Below are positions 36,961 through 49,700 of a stretch of 64,000 nt of DNA, in pieces. A program made the position numbers and the translations under genes. How positions within the stretch are numbered: position 1 is the first letter of the stretch; each line of letters starts with the position of its first letter. The DNA comes from Symbiodinium natans. Lineage: Eukaryota; Sar; Dinophyceae; Suessiales; Symbiodiniaceae. The DNA lies in the NCBI GenBank assembly GCA_905221605.1, contig CAJNDS010000578.1, positions 46,230-110,229 of the forward strand, written 5' to 3'. The notes beneath the pieces are model-generated. The model ran no database searches, was not told where the DNA came from, and saw nothing but the letters and a program-made list of their open reading frames with translations.

Positions 36961-37071
36961 ATCTCTGTAATCAACCCGAGGGGGATTGTAAGTCATTAGG
37001 CGTGCTGGGTACGTTAGAATCGGGCTACCATATGGCTATTTCTCAATGAGCTGTGGCATGTATCCGCCTTT

Positions 37072-37116
37072 GGCATGTTCTAGGCTGACTCTACAATGCG
37101 CCAGCGCACAAACCTA
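37072..37116 (+). repeat. dispersed repeat copy (partner at 7,015-7,056)
   Basis: GGCATGTTCTAGG, GACTCTACAATG and GCCAGCG blocks match the segment at 7.0 kb with a few substitutions. The family is unknown. Confidence 0.75.
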
Positions 37117-37576
37117 GCAAGTGGCATGGTTCAAGACATGCCGATTCTTGGCAGGAAATTGGGGATTGGACCCCCGTCAGCACCAGGGGAATGTTCCGAA
37201 GCATTCGGCAGCCCTAGGCTGTCATCCAGAATTCAAGCAGACCCCCTCGCGAGAGCTCGCTCACAGCAAGAAGGGGCTTTGAAAGATTCAGCATTCGTCC
37301 ATTCCAGGAGACGCGCTCCACAAGCATGTGCTCTTCGCCTGTGAGCTGAATTTTGGCGCTTCATGAGCTTTGGGGATTCAAGGCACAAGATCTTTGGAGT
37401 TCACTCTTCCGGCTGTCGCAACTCTTACGAATCCAGTCCACCGCGTCTTCTGAGCAACTTACCGAAGATTCCCTACAAGATGTCTCGTGACTTCCGAGCC
37501 TTTGCACAGATTCGTGTTTCGGTTTTGTTGACGAGAAAGGAATGTCGACCCGAAGAGTCTACGGAGACTCCCAGTG

Positions 37577-37702
37577 CACCTTGGTTGTGGACGGTGATCT
37601 GCAACTTGCCGCCCGGCACAGCCAAAGACGCGCTCGAAACAAAGGGGCGGCCCAACACAAAGTAGCCAGAGCAAGGGTCCACGGGATAGAAGCCAAGCAA
37701 GC
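37577..37702 (-). CDS. GH92 exon, C-terminal region
   Basis: Begins after acceptor AACTTGAG and reads LLGFYPVDPCSGYFVLG and later GKLQITVHNQ, matching the GH92 C-terminal beta-sandwich (S-A-L-G-F-Y-P-V-x-P-G, Y-x-L-G-x-P). The 3' edge is uncertain: the frame continues to a TAG at 37,473, but residues after HNQ fit the family poorly, so a splice near 37,577 is likely. Confidence 0.8.
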
Positions 37703-40700
37703 CTCAAGTTTGCGATGTGCTGAGTTTCCTATAGGTGCGGTCTGATGGATGCTTCCGGGCTCTTACCGCGGCTCAAGCAGAAACGTACAGTGAATGGAAG
37801 CCCCCACACTTGAGAGGTAGCAAGTAGCTCAAAACCGCCCAAGTTGACATGGCTCCCATGTCGTCATTGCCCGGCAGGCCGTCTGGACGACTTGTGAACA
37901 TAGTCTTTACCTCAATGGCGTGATCGGAAGGACATGGATTTCTATATGTGACTAACGGAGGGCAGGGAGGAATTCTGAGTTGACCCTGAGCGGCTTATGT
38001 CTTTGCAAGCCCTGAAAGGCTTATGGGTACGCTTGCAAGCTGAAGGATACTCCAAGATGTGCCGTGCCTGTCTACCTGTGATTTGGAGATGGCCTCTGAG
38101 GCGATGGACTCGTGCCTGCATCCTCTCGCAGTTTTTGGCCATGTGCGGCGGTCCAATATCAAAAAACCATCTTGGCTGCATGTTGTTCAGATTTCCTTGA
38201 TCCCAAGTACCAGCAAGTTTCCAGCGCTTGTATTCCATGGAAGGATTCCAGCTTGCGCTCTTCCGGTGACGCTGGTCGTTGGGTCTATCCGTTCGGCAGA
38301 ACAGCTTTGGCGCACCCGCCCCTCCCACCCCCCTTCCTTCTCCGCTACTCTGACTCGTTGAGAGGCCCCTGCAGAAAATGTCCATATTGTGGCACTTGGG
38401 GTTTTGGATGGGCTAGGGGTTGCCCTCTTTGAGGTGGCCTGAATTGGAGAATTGCGGGGATTTTAACGTGAAGGTATGTAGCGCCCATATTGCTCGTGCT
38501 CTGTCGAGGAGATGCTTGCAGCTCGGTCTGAGGCTGGCGCCAGCTTGTCCACCAATCTGGCCGTGCGGTTCCTGGGAGGCTAGCACAGGGAGACTCGCTT
38601 CTTGCTCCCTGCGGTGTCCTATTCTGCACAGCAACCTCCTAAACCCTGAACCCTAAACCCTCAACCCTAAAACCTAAAGAAAACATAGATGAACACCTCT
38701 GGCTCAGATGCACTTCTCCCTGCGTGCTGTAGAGGTAAGGCACGTGCATGCTCGGCTCGTTTCCCAATGAGAGGCCATGAAGATTCCCAGACAAGTCCAT
38801 GACTCCATGGGGCTCCGGGGCTTCATAGATGAAGTAGTCCAAAGCCTGCAAGAACTCGCTTTGACCTCCGTGCAGCCGAACCATTTCAGTGACGTTGAAG
38901 GTCGCTGCGAAGGAATACTGCAAGGCAGTGCCTTCCATGTAGCCATCAGTAACGTCCGTGCGAGCTAAGCCTGTGAGCTTTACGGGTTCATGCGAATGAG
39001 TCAGGGGGGCGAAAACACGCTGCTGTGGATCCCAGTGCTGGAACACGAGGTTCGCCCTGCTGTGAAAATATTCGGCTTCTTTGGCAAGATTCATGTTGCC
39101 TTGGATTTGCTCGAGGCAATGGGGAACGATGTGCACTTCCTGTTAGAAGTCCTTTTGGAGCGCAAAAAGCAGGACACCCATACCCGGAACCCTTGAACCT
39201 TCAGGCTTAATGTGTCGCAGTTATGATCAGTTATGGCCATCTCCAAGATGCTGGCGAGCGCTCCAACGCAATTGTCCGCCCGCGCCTCACTTTCAGGGAG
39301 GAGGCGAGGGCCCCCTTTTTGGGGAACTTTAACAGAAAAAAGGAGGAGTGTGGTCTCTAGGGCTTGCTCTCCAGAGGGTTACAAAAAGAGGACCGAAGCC
39401 CAAAGATGCGATTCCCGGATGGATCCTGAGCATCTGCTCTGTGGGCTACCCGAGTTTCTCAAGTTCCGCTCCGACTTTTCAGTTGGGCTAGGCCTGGCCG
39501 GTTCGGCCGGTTCTGCTTTGAGGTTTCATCAGCGGAGTCACGCTAGAGCAGCAGTCTCGTAACACCCGTTCGACTGCGCGCTGAAGAAGCAGCTGCTAAG
39601 AATCACAAACGCAAGCGCCCTTCATAGGGATCAGAGGATAAGGATAGCTACTGCGAATGGGTGTCGCAGATTCGGTGCCAGTTTATCTAAAGCAAACGTT
39701 CGGACTCATGCCCAAACATCCATAACAACTCATAACAGACAGGGCTGTGAGGGCCCCAGTCCAAAACAGTCTGCGCCCTCTGGGAATCTGCTGCCGGGGT
39801 ATGTAACTCTCATCGGGAAAATGTTGCGAATGGGGGGGGGGGGCTCCTGCTCCTCTTTCTTGGGCTTTTGCTCGGCCCCAGTCCAAGTCAAGCTGCTTGC
39901 TCAAGCGCTCTCGAGACTGAGTGGAGCACATCCTTCTCAATGAAGCCAGCCTTCGGGTCTGATTCGAACAAGGATCTCCGTTTACAGAACGTGCACAAGA
40001 ATGTAATTACAGACTAGGTACTACATTTTGGCCAGTGCGCTTTTCAGACGACATGTAAGCCTTTTGAGAAAAGAACACCGCAAATACCCCCCCCACTCTT
40101 TCTAGGCTTCGGCCTCACTTTCATAGTGACTATCACAGCCAATGGTGCCTTGCACTTTGACCTTGGAACTCAAAAATCATGGCCGTGTTGGTGAGTTGCT
40201 GCACACGGCCCATGATCTCCCTTCTTCTTGTTCTTCTTCTTCTTCTTCTTCTACCCGGCATGGAGGACAGGGCAGAAGTCCCTGAACCCTCGCGCGCGCT
40301 GGGCGCGCCCTTGGTGTCACGGGTCCACGTGAGACGGACTCTTTGGTCAAAAGCAAGGGACTTCCCATCATCACATGCCAAGGCTCACGGGGGTGTTCCC
40401 CCCAGTGTGTTACTGCGCGGACACAAAACACCCACACTCGAGGACGTCCCCTAGTTTGAGGAAGAGGGTTGGCCAAAACGTGCACTGCTGCCTGATTTCC
40501 CTCTCTCTGCGCATGTCTCTGCGATGCTCTCAGCTCTGATGCCCTCTGCTATGCCTGATCCAGGAACTTCCGCTCGTCCACCTCCAGCCGCCGCGTCCGA
40601 TTCCTTAAGATGTGTTGGACCCTGTTCTCCCCCGTTCTCCCCCGTTCCCCCGCCACAAAAACATTTTCTGCCTGCTCTGCTTCACGCGGCACCCTTGAAT

Positions 40701-43700
40701 TCCACACTGCTCTTGCCCCAACAGATGGATATCTGTTTGCTGCACCCTGTGCTATCCGAATCCGTAATGGTGCAGCCAAGGACCAGTTCATGAACCAATA
40801 TTGCATGAAACCTCTCGAAACCTCAATGTGTTTCCTCCGTGTCTTGCGTGAAATACAGCTCAACCTCGCAGCAGAAGCCTCGACATTCTGAATACATCTT
40901 CGGCTCGATGCATCAAGTTTTAACGCGGGCAGCAACTGTATTTCACCATTGACTTTCTGAACCGGGATCCGGTGTCACTTTTGCCCAAACAGGGCCACAC
41001 ACATACCAGCGCACTGTGTGGCTTTTGTGACACCCTTGCCTCCTGGTCCTACGTCTCCTAGCTCCAGAACAACATGGGCCCAGTAACCATTAGGAACCTA
41101 CAAGCACTTGGTTTATCTCGGCCCACCCGGTGTCAAGCCAGCCCAACCCTGGCGGCACACAGCACAGGAAGGCAACTTGAAGCAAGTCACCCCAGGCGCG
41201 GTGTTCTGTCAGCCCAACAGCGGAGAAACAGCAAAGGCACGTTGGCGTTTGTGCGCGTTCGCGCCTTTTGCAGGACAAAGCTTTTTTACAACAAACGCCG
41301 CAGGAGCTGTGCACAGTTGAGAAGCCTCAAAACAGCACTTGCAAGCGATTTTGAAGAGCCGAACTGCAAGGGCACACGGGTTTCAGGGCCAGAGGCGGAG
41401 AGAAAGGAGGGTTGGGGTGGTTTAAGGCATTTAATTATCCCAACCCCCCCCGCCCGCCCGCCCCCCCCCCCCCCGCCCGCCCGCCCCCACCCCCGCCCCC
41501 CCCCCCCCCCCTCCCCCCCCCCCCCCCCCACTCAGTCGGAGTTTCCCATCACTGAACACTTCCAGCTCGAGCCGAGTGGTTGGGAATCACGTCTACAGCT
41601 GGACAGAGGATCCAGAACAGAGGCCTGCTCGAGTCCCGAGTTTGCGCAAGGTCTGCGAAGTGGGGGCTCAAAACTGCCCAACGAAAGGGCATGCACACGC
41701 CTTGCACACGCCTCCCTCCTGTTCTGAGAAACTAGCTGTGCAGCCCTGCTCATTCTGCCGAATGTCTCTGCGCCCTGAACGTTCCACTGAATAGAACGGA
41801 GAACTGCAAACTAAACACACAAACACATACTGTATGTTAGCTAACTTGACACTCTTCCTGTGAATAAGTCCTTATGCTTCTTTCTCACACGTTTTGGGTC
41901 ACTGCGAAGCGCTGGAGAAAAACACTTTCGAAGGAAGAGAGGCTCGCGCTCCATCCCAAAACTCTCCCTCAAAAACCTTTGCTCCAAGAGAATTTTCGAC
42001 AAGTTGTTTTTGAAGAGCCCGAGGGGGTGGCCAGGGTTTCTAAAGAGACCTTGTGCTGTCAGAAGAGACGTCCCAGACTGTTTTTTTGGTTGAAAATCTC
42101 CTGATATCTCCTGGACACTTTGGGCTTTGGGAAGCCTTCGCTCTTCAAAGGTTCGTATTGCTCAGCCTATCCAAGCGGGAAGATTGCAGGATGGCAGAAT
42201 GGTTCGAGAGGAATCTTGGGAGCAAAGTTTGAATGATTCAAGCCAGGGGATCGCTGACAATGAGTCTCGGTTGCGTGAAGCAGTCAGGAAGGAAGGAAGA
42301 TCTAGTGGTAGGGTGAGAAAGAAGTCGCATTGAGCTAAGCGCCGGAGATCAGCGTCAACCGAAGCTCAATCGTCCCCCCTCCCCCGCCCCCGATTGCGCG
42401 GATTGCGGTGTGTCTCTTGAGATTCTGATTCTTGTGCGCAAGCAGCAAGCCGACCCAACTTCTCGTTCCCTTCCCCTTTGACTTTCAGGAAAAGGGGGTC
42501 GCGAGTCTGGGCGGGAAGCCTTCTTCCAAAAAAAGGGGCTGTGAAGCAAGAACGAACCCAACAGCTCCTCACAATGTCTTAGGTGTAGATCCTTGCAATT
42601 TTTTGGGAACTTGCAATCCAGGCTCAGAACGGTGAAGGCGTCGCTTGGTTCGACCAACCCTCGAATGGCGGGGTTCCCGGGCAAGAAACGAAATGGTTCT
42701 TTCAGTTCCACTCTGTTGAGGGCCTAATGCCACGATGCCCCGAAGACTTTGCAACATCCTGCTCTTCCGGGGCTGGGAGGTTTAGCACTCTGAATGCAAT
42801 TACGAGACCTCAATTTGAGAACCGAACCCCCCCCGGTCAGCCCTTCAAAACCTTCCAAGCCCTTGGAGCATAGCATCGCTGCCTTGCATAGCCATGGTGG
42901 CAAGGATGATGCTACCACCATCCTCACTCTGGTTTTCAGCATTCACAGGTGCCTTTTTGGATCTATCCTTGGGTGTAATAGCCAGATGTAAGGGGGACTG
43001 TGGCGCACAATTCGCCTCGGGTTCCGCACGAGGGGCATCTAGAACAAGCAGACCAGATCCCCCTTCCCAACCGGAAATTTGCCGTCCACACTCCCCCCCC
43101 TCCCCCTCCACGGACTGCAATGCGATTCCTCGGGCGGGGGGTTTGGAGGGCCCAACCACGAGAGCATCAAGGCACCTCTGGGACCCCCCTCCTCTGGGGA
43201 TCCTTTCCTCGGGACCCCCCTCTCTCGGACCCAATGACATTTGACGTTCGTCAGCCGAAAAGTGCGTTCTGAGTCCTGCTTTGGGGACCCAGTGCATTCG
43301 CTGCCGTGAGCGACAGTCTGTCCCCTCCGGAAGCTGCAGAGCGGATTGGGCCGGCTGTGCTGAGGCGGAGCGCGTGTGCAAGTGTTTAACAAGTACAGCT
43401 CTGGCCTACCCGAAGCGAGACGGCCAAAACAACTTTCACCTGTAAACAGTACATGCAAAAACAGAGCCGCATGCATCGCCGGGTGACTCCCTCCATCATA
43501 TGCGCAGGGCTTTGAAGCAGCTGAAAGATTGGCAGGTAGCCCCATTGCCTGCCCAGGACTGTGCTGGATGTTCAAGCGGCTAAGTCATGTATGCAGCAGC
43601 TTTCCGCTTAGAGATCTTTGCCAATTTCTGGCACAGCGTCTTTTGCCCGTGGGCCAATGATCTCAAGAAGGGAGCAGGAGAAAGACAGGATTCAAGTGCC

Positions 43701-46700
43701 CACAATACACGCGCATAGGACCCATCACACGCCTCCTCCGCCTGTACGTGTGATGTACGCCCGGACGCAGACATCACAGGAGGGCGAAGTCCCAAAGTGC
43801 CACGCGTAAAGTAAAGGTTGGAACGTAGTGAACAGAAAAGACTACCCAGGAACCCGACCTTTGAAAGCGAGCTGAGGCCGATGCAATGAATGTTCATCAC
43901 CATCTTCATAAAACTGTGATGAGAACCACGTTATTTTGGGTTGTCCTCGATTATGCCTGAGTGTACCTGGGATTAAGAGCCAACGTTGGCCCAGGCTAAA
44001 AACTCGTCAGCACCAGACCTGACAAAATGAAATCCAGCCAGCAAAACAAACTAAGAGGACACGTGAGAATGCAAAATGCGCAAGCAAAGCAGATCAGCAT
44101 GAAAGCATATGACGGAGTGGAATTTGTTTTGCCACGGGCGGCGGACGTAACATCAAAGTTCAGAGAGATGTAGGGCTTTGGCGCCCAACTGCAAATACGA
44201 TTTGAGGCCTCTTAAAAGACTCACAATCATTGCCGTTCATCACTGGCAGGTTGGTTCGGAACTCATTCAGCAGCGTACTGTCACGCGACACGTGCTTTAG
44301 CCAGATTTTCAGCTTTTCAGTCACAAAACCTTCAGGGTAACCAGCTTGGCGAGTGATCATCACCATGAAGTCTCTCAGAGATTGTAGGAAACATGCCCTG
44401 TTGCTGGACAATTGTTTACATCTCGCAAACCCACCCATGAGAACCGCTTCAAATGTCGCCGGTGGTGAGAAAGAGCACCATGGTAGCAGCGCTTGTTGAT
44501 AGCGCCGACTGTAAGCAACAACTTCGCCAACAGGTTTGTAGTGAGCGCGCCAATGGATCGAATCATGCATGCTCAGCAGCGTCATCCCAACAAAGGGGTT
44601 GACAGCATCATCCTTCATGACAAGGTGCGGAGGGTACACAAACATCAAAATTTCTTCAGCGCGTTTTGCTGCCTAATCTTCACCATAGCAGAGGGGATAC
44701 AGGATGAAAATCCTGAGGTCGTCAACAAAGCGGATACCACAGAAGGAGCAGTCTTTCAGGTTCTCCTTGTACGCTAGCCAGGTTTGAGACCTCAAAGCCC
44801 TCATTTCATGAGCGACGAGAACCAGTCGAAAAATTGCACCACCCGCAGCTTGTCCCATCATGATGCCTTCGGTTTGCCACCCGCGAGCGGCTCCAAAGCA
44901 GAACTGCATGTGGCGGAACAAGAACGCCAACACAGGGTCCACGTCATCAAGGGCGAATTTAACCCATTGGGTCCCTGCCGGTTTGGTCCACGACGCAGAG
45001 CCATGAGGAGAGTGTAGCGAGCGTTTTGCAGTTGGGGAGGTCGTAACCCACGCGCTCAAACGGCCCATTTGCTGCATGGCAGAACTGATGAAATGCCAGG
45101 CATCCTGGGCTTCCTGGTGTTGGATTCGCATGTATCCGTTGTCCACATCCCGTGAGAGGATGAGAGCGCCGTAGTTGCTTAACTCATTCATCTTCGTGCT
45201 CAAGCCCAGATGTTCAAAAGGTCTATTCCGAAACTTTTCCATCGAGGCGATAACCGACTGGTGAGTGGGGCGGTCAAAATGCGAATCCGTCGGGAGGCTT
45301 TTGAGACATAGGTCAATGAAACGAGCAAGGAGGCGGCACAACAAGCTCAAAGGATTGCAAGACTGGTCACCCAGCGGTCGAGCAATCGCAAGGTTCTTGT
45401 GTTTGGGGACAGCTCTGACCTTTCCCCATGATTCATCACGCCCTGCCAAAGCTGTCAGCCAGCGACGTTTAAACCGCTTGTTGAGTGAGGCTGGCTGCAG
45501 GGTTTCACGCAGATTTGGGATCGAAGTGGCTTTTGTGTCCAACCAGCTCTCATCACTTCGTAGGTAAGTGAAGTTTGTACCCTCAACTGGCTGCAAGCAA
45601 TCAGTGAGGTCGACCTTGCGTGCAGTGAACTCACCGAAGTCTACAGTTTCGGAGTCAATGTTCTTGACTGTTAGCAGCATGTCTGACTCCACTCCAAGCT
45701 TGGAGGAGCTGTTGTTACCTGCATGTGTTTTGAAGGGGCACAAGACCTTATAAGCAGCACCAATCAACAACAGGTTGCCTGGCGGGTGGTGCTGGAACAA
45801 ACCACAAGCTTGCAGAAAGTACATGCGTGGGCACATGCATACAAACTCCGATGTGTTCTTATCGAGCGCCTCTATGAAGAGACCCTCGCAAAGCCTTTTC
45901 ACTTGAAGCACGTCAGCCATGAGTACGTGGTGGCCCTGCGCATCAGAACGTGCATCAAACACACGCCAACTATCAGCCAACAACTGTGAGAATTCCTTCG
46001 AAGTGGCTTCTAGCTTCTCTTTGACAGTGTCACAGCACCAGGGATCCAGCAGTGCGCGGGCAGCACGGGAAAAACCCCTCTGAACATCACGAAGCGTGGA
46101 ACGCTTGCCTGGCACCACGCGGGTGCGTGCTGACAGCTGGCGCATAAAGTCTAGATGAGTCGGCACAGGGAGCTCACTCTGACGCACGCAAACGTGATAG
46201 GTACCATCTAGGGCTTTGCATCTTGGCCATCGATCTTTGGGGAAAGCGTGACAACAGCATGCACAAAAGTTCGCATCATCAAGATGATTGTTGAACTTTG
46301 GCGCGGAGCGCACCACATCTAGCATGCTAGGAGCCGGCTTCCAAACAATCTGGCACTTTGCTCGCCCGTCAGAAAATACGGTAGCTTGGCAAGCCCCTAT
46401 GGCGAACAGTCGGACAAGGAACTTTTGGATGAGCTGCTTAGTGCTACGAAAGTGCAACGGGGTGCCACACCACGGCAACTCAAGCACAAGACGTTTGACA
46501 GGGAGCTGCAGCTTGAGTTGGCAGGCACGTTTGCGCAAAAACCTCATAGCATTGTTTCTGTTGCTGGATGACGCCCAGCGACGGACCTGATGGAAGATGT
46601 ACACCAGGGTGGTACGAGACTTGAGAAGAAACAGAAGGCGGAGACCATGTTTGGCAACTTTGTCACGCCGATTGAAACACAAAGCACACAGAATGCGGCC

Positions 46701-49700
46701 AACGGATGAGAAAGGCTGGGGCTTTGACGGTAGGCGAAGCATACCAACAGCTCTAAAACCTCGTTGTTTCCGGAGATGTCTTGCCATGGGGCGTTGGCAC
46801 TGTAACAAGGCCTGGTCAGGACTGTGAGACTGCGGAGCCCTCAATGGCACTGCAGGTCCTAAGATCTTTCGCCTTCGTGCCAAGCTCGGGTTCACCAACT
46901 CAAGCGCTTCATGACTGAGGTGGCGGTAAACATGAGGAGTGTTCAGCTTGAAGCAAAAGTTGCCAAGAAAAACACGCTCAGCTGCTACCGCCTCATGCAC
47001 TCCACCATCAACGGCCACAACAGGCAGCATGAAGAAAGATGCCACAGCAGGCAGTTCACTGTGCACCTTTTCTCTGAAGAAAAAGTACGCAGGGATCTGG
47101 CCAGTGGCTCCAGGATTGTGTATCCTGAAAGTGTGATCGGTGTGCCTGCGGTTGAAGTCAACTGTCCGCCCAGCATACACGTGGGAGTGCAGTGGACTCC
47201 ACAGAACATATAGAGCATTACACGGAATTGTCGTCAAGTGAGGCCACAGGCCGCCTGGAAATCGCTTCAGGTATGCAACAAGGCTCACGTCATGATCAAA
47301 GGTTGACAATGAGAGGTATTCAATCACAACCGGGAGTGACACAAGTCGCAAGTCAAGCAAGGCTGACAAACTGCAGTTGCCAGCAGTACCCAGCTTCATG
47401 GCAACGGAACACATGCACTCAATTAGCAAAAACAGTATGGATCGCAACACGCTTCTCCATTGGGCCCTTCTTTGCGACGGGAGTCGAGTTGCCTCTGCGA
47501 CGTGCGTGGCAACGTCATCGCCTTGACGATGTAGTCACTCATTGGCGTCGTGCTTCATGGCAAGGGCACGCGCCACCCATCTGCGAAGCTCATGCACTTG
47601 GCGCTTGTCACACTTCAAGCCAATATTTTGTGTGGCCAGCTTGAAAGTTCCATAGACGGACTCACGGATTTGACCCTCAACACCCAACTTTTCCAAGGCA
47701 GTGTCAAATTTGACAGCAACGGCGTGCAGCGGTGAGCTGCTATCAATGGGTTGCTCTTTGCTGGCTTCTTTGACTGACAGAAGCGTGGTCCCAGGCAATG
47801 AACGCGGCAAAGCAGACGCATCATGCTCAAACTTGTCAAGCGTGTAGGCACCAAAGTCAAAGTCAACACGCTTGGGCAGTTTGGACGCAGGCTCACTAGA
47901 TGCATGCTCCGAGACCGTTGGAGCTTTACGTTTTTCAGGAGCCTCATGTTGTCCCTTCTTGTACTGCTGAGGAACGTTGGTAGCAATCCAAGCAACGCAC
48001 TCTTGCACAACCGGCTTGGCCACTTGCAGGTTTAATTTAGGAACTACTCCGAAGAAGAAGTCCCTTTCATTACTGCTGGTGGCTATGGGCTTGGCACCTT
48101 CACGAATCCAAAACTTGCGCGATTCAGTCGGCTGCAACTCCACAATCCTCTGAATCATGAGCTTGTTGATCGCCAGGCATTTCGCAATTTTATCAGGACT
48201 GCCACGATCCATGCGTTGGATGTCATCGGGGTTGAGGTGGCTTGGCGCTTTCCAAAGGAGTGCATTCAAAGTGTTATGCAACAGCACAGCATCGGCTATC
48301 TTTGTTGGATCAGCTCGACCCTCCTCGATGCCATGATGCATGGACTGTGTGATAAATGGGTGCAAGTCTACGCCCTGACACACTCGACCAAGCGAGTCAA
48401 TCAGCGAATCAGCGACAACTCTGAGATCATTCTCATCAAGATGGTCAAGGCTGACAACAGAGTTAATCAAACACCGCACAGTGCTGTCAAAATCGCCAGC
48501 CTTTTCTGTTGCGCAAGGCATAGCTTTCAACACCTCAGTTCTTTCAGCTTCTGAAAGCAGCAACAGCATATCAACAGCTTGCTGGACCCTTGACGCGTGT
48601 GGCTGGGATGGAGCTTGCGAAGCATCAGGGAAACCAGAGTGGCTTGGCATAGGCGGTTGCGCGGGTTGGCAACCTGTGTGATGCATTGGTTGAAGGGATG
48701 GGTTGCTCATTTGCAAAGGCACTGTTGTCGAAGCTTGCGAAGCGTCAGGGACACCGGGGGGGTTCGGCATAGGTGTCATGTGTGCGGGTTGGAAGCCTGT
48801 GTGATGCAAAGGCTGCATCGAAGGACTGCTCATTTGCATAGGCACTGTCGCCGTCTCCGCGCCTCCTTGGACGTGTTGCCCGTCATACACGTTGCTATGA
48901 AGGGGGAAAAACCAGTTTCCCTGCATGCCCCAGTTGGCATTCGGATTGCACTGCCCTTGGTAGAACAGGTTCTGTCCAACGCCAAACATTGCGCAACACC
49001 TACAACAGGCGACCACTGGAGTCAGCTCTGGATGGAATCCACGCTGCAAACCCTTTGTTTGAGCACGAGAGGCAACACGAGAACCGTAAGAAACATCCTC
49101 GATCGCAAGAAAGGCTGTGAACATGTGAAATTACAAGTACTCTGCACCACTTCTCAAGAGGTAGAAACAGGTACTGTGAGCCAACAACATCAAAAAAAAA
49201 ACAGCAAACCGCAACTGATCTCATTGAACCATTAGAACCTGGTAAATCTGAAGCCATGAGATTCTCTATGTTTCTCTGTTAATTTCTCTATGTCCATTGG
49301 ACAATGACAAGTCCCCCGATGGAGGCATTTTGAGACACGGCATCAGCCAGAAGGCCGGAACTCGTGCCCAAAACATGTATGCAGCAGCTTTCCGCTTAGA
49401 GATCTTTGCCAATTTCTGGCACAGCATCTTTTGCCCGTGGGCCAATGATCTCAAGAAGGGAGCAGGAGAAAGACAGGATTCAAGTGCCCACAATACACGC
49501 GCATAGGACCCATCACACGCCTCCTCCGCCTGTACGTGTGATGTACGCCCGGACGCAGACATCACAGGAGGGCGAAGTCCCAAAGTGCCACGCGTAAAGT
49601 AAAGGTTGGAACGTAGTGAACAGAAAAGACTACCCAGGAACCCGACCTTTGAAAGCGAGCTGAGGCCGATGCAATGAATGTTCATCACCATCTTCATAAA

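Noticed and set aside
43580-43909. 109-codon frame in the terminal repeat, repeated at 49,266-49,697
   Set aside because: Present in both copies only because the repeats are identical; no domain, and it lies where regulatory sequence is expected.
44003-44012. Hammerhead ribozyme core in the terminal repeat (CTGACGAG on -)
   Set aside because: Matches the CUGANGA box and Penelope-like repeats often carry such ribozymes, but no GAAA box and helix partner follow at the right distance.
49350-49373. tRNA primer-binding site next to the left terminal repeat (TGGGCACGAG on -)
   Set aside because: Begins with TGG near the repeat edge, but its complement does not look like a tRNA 3' end, and the reverse transcriptase is not of the LTR type.
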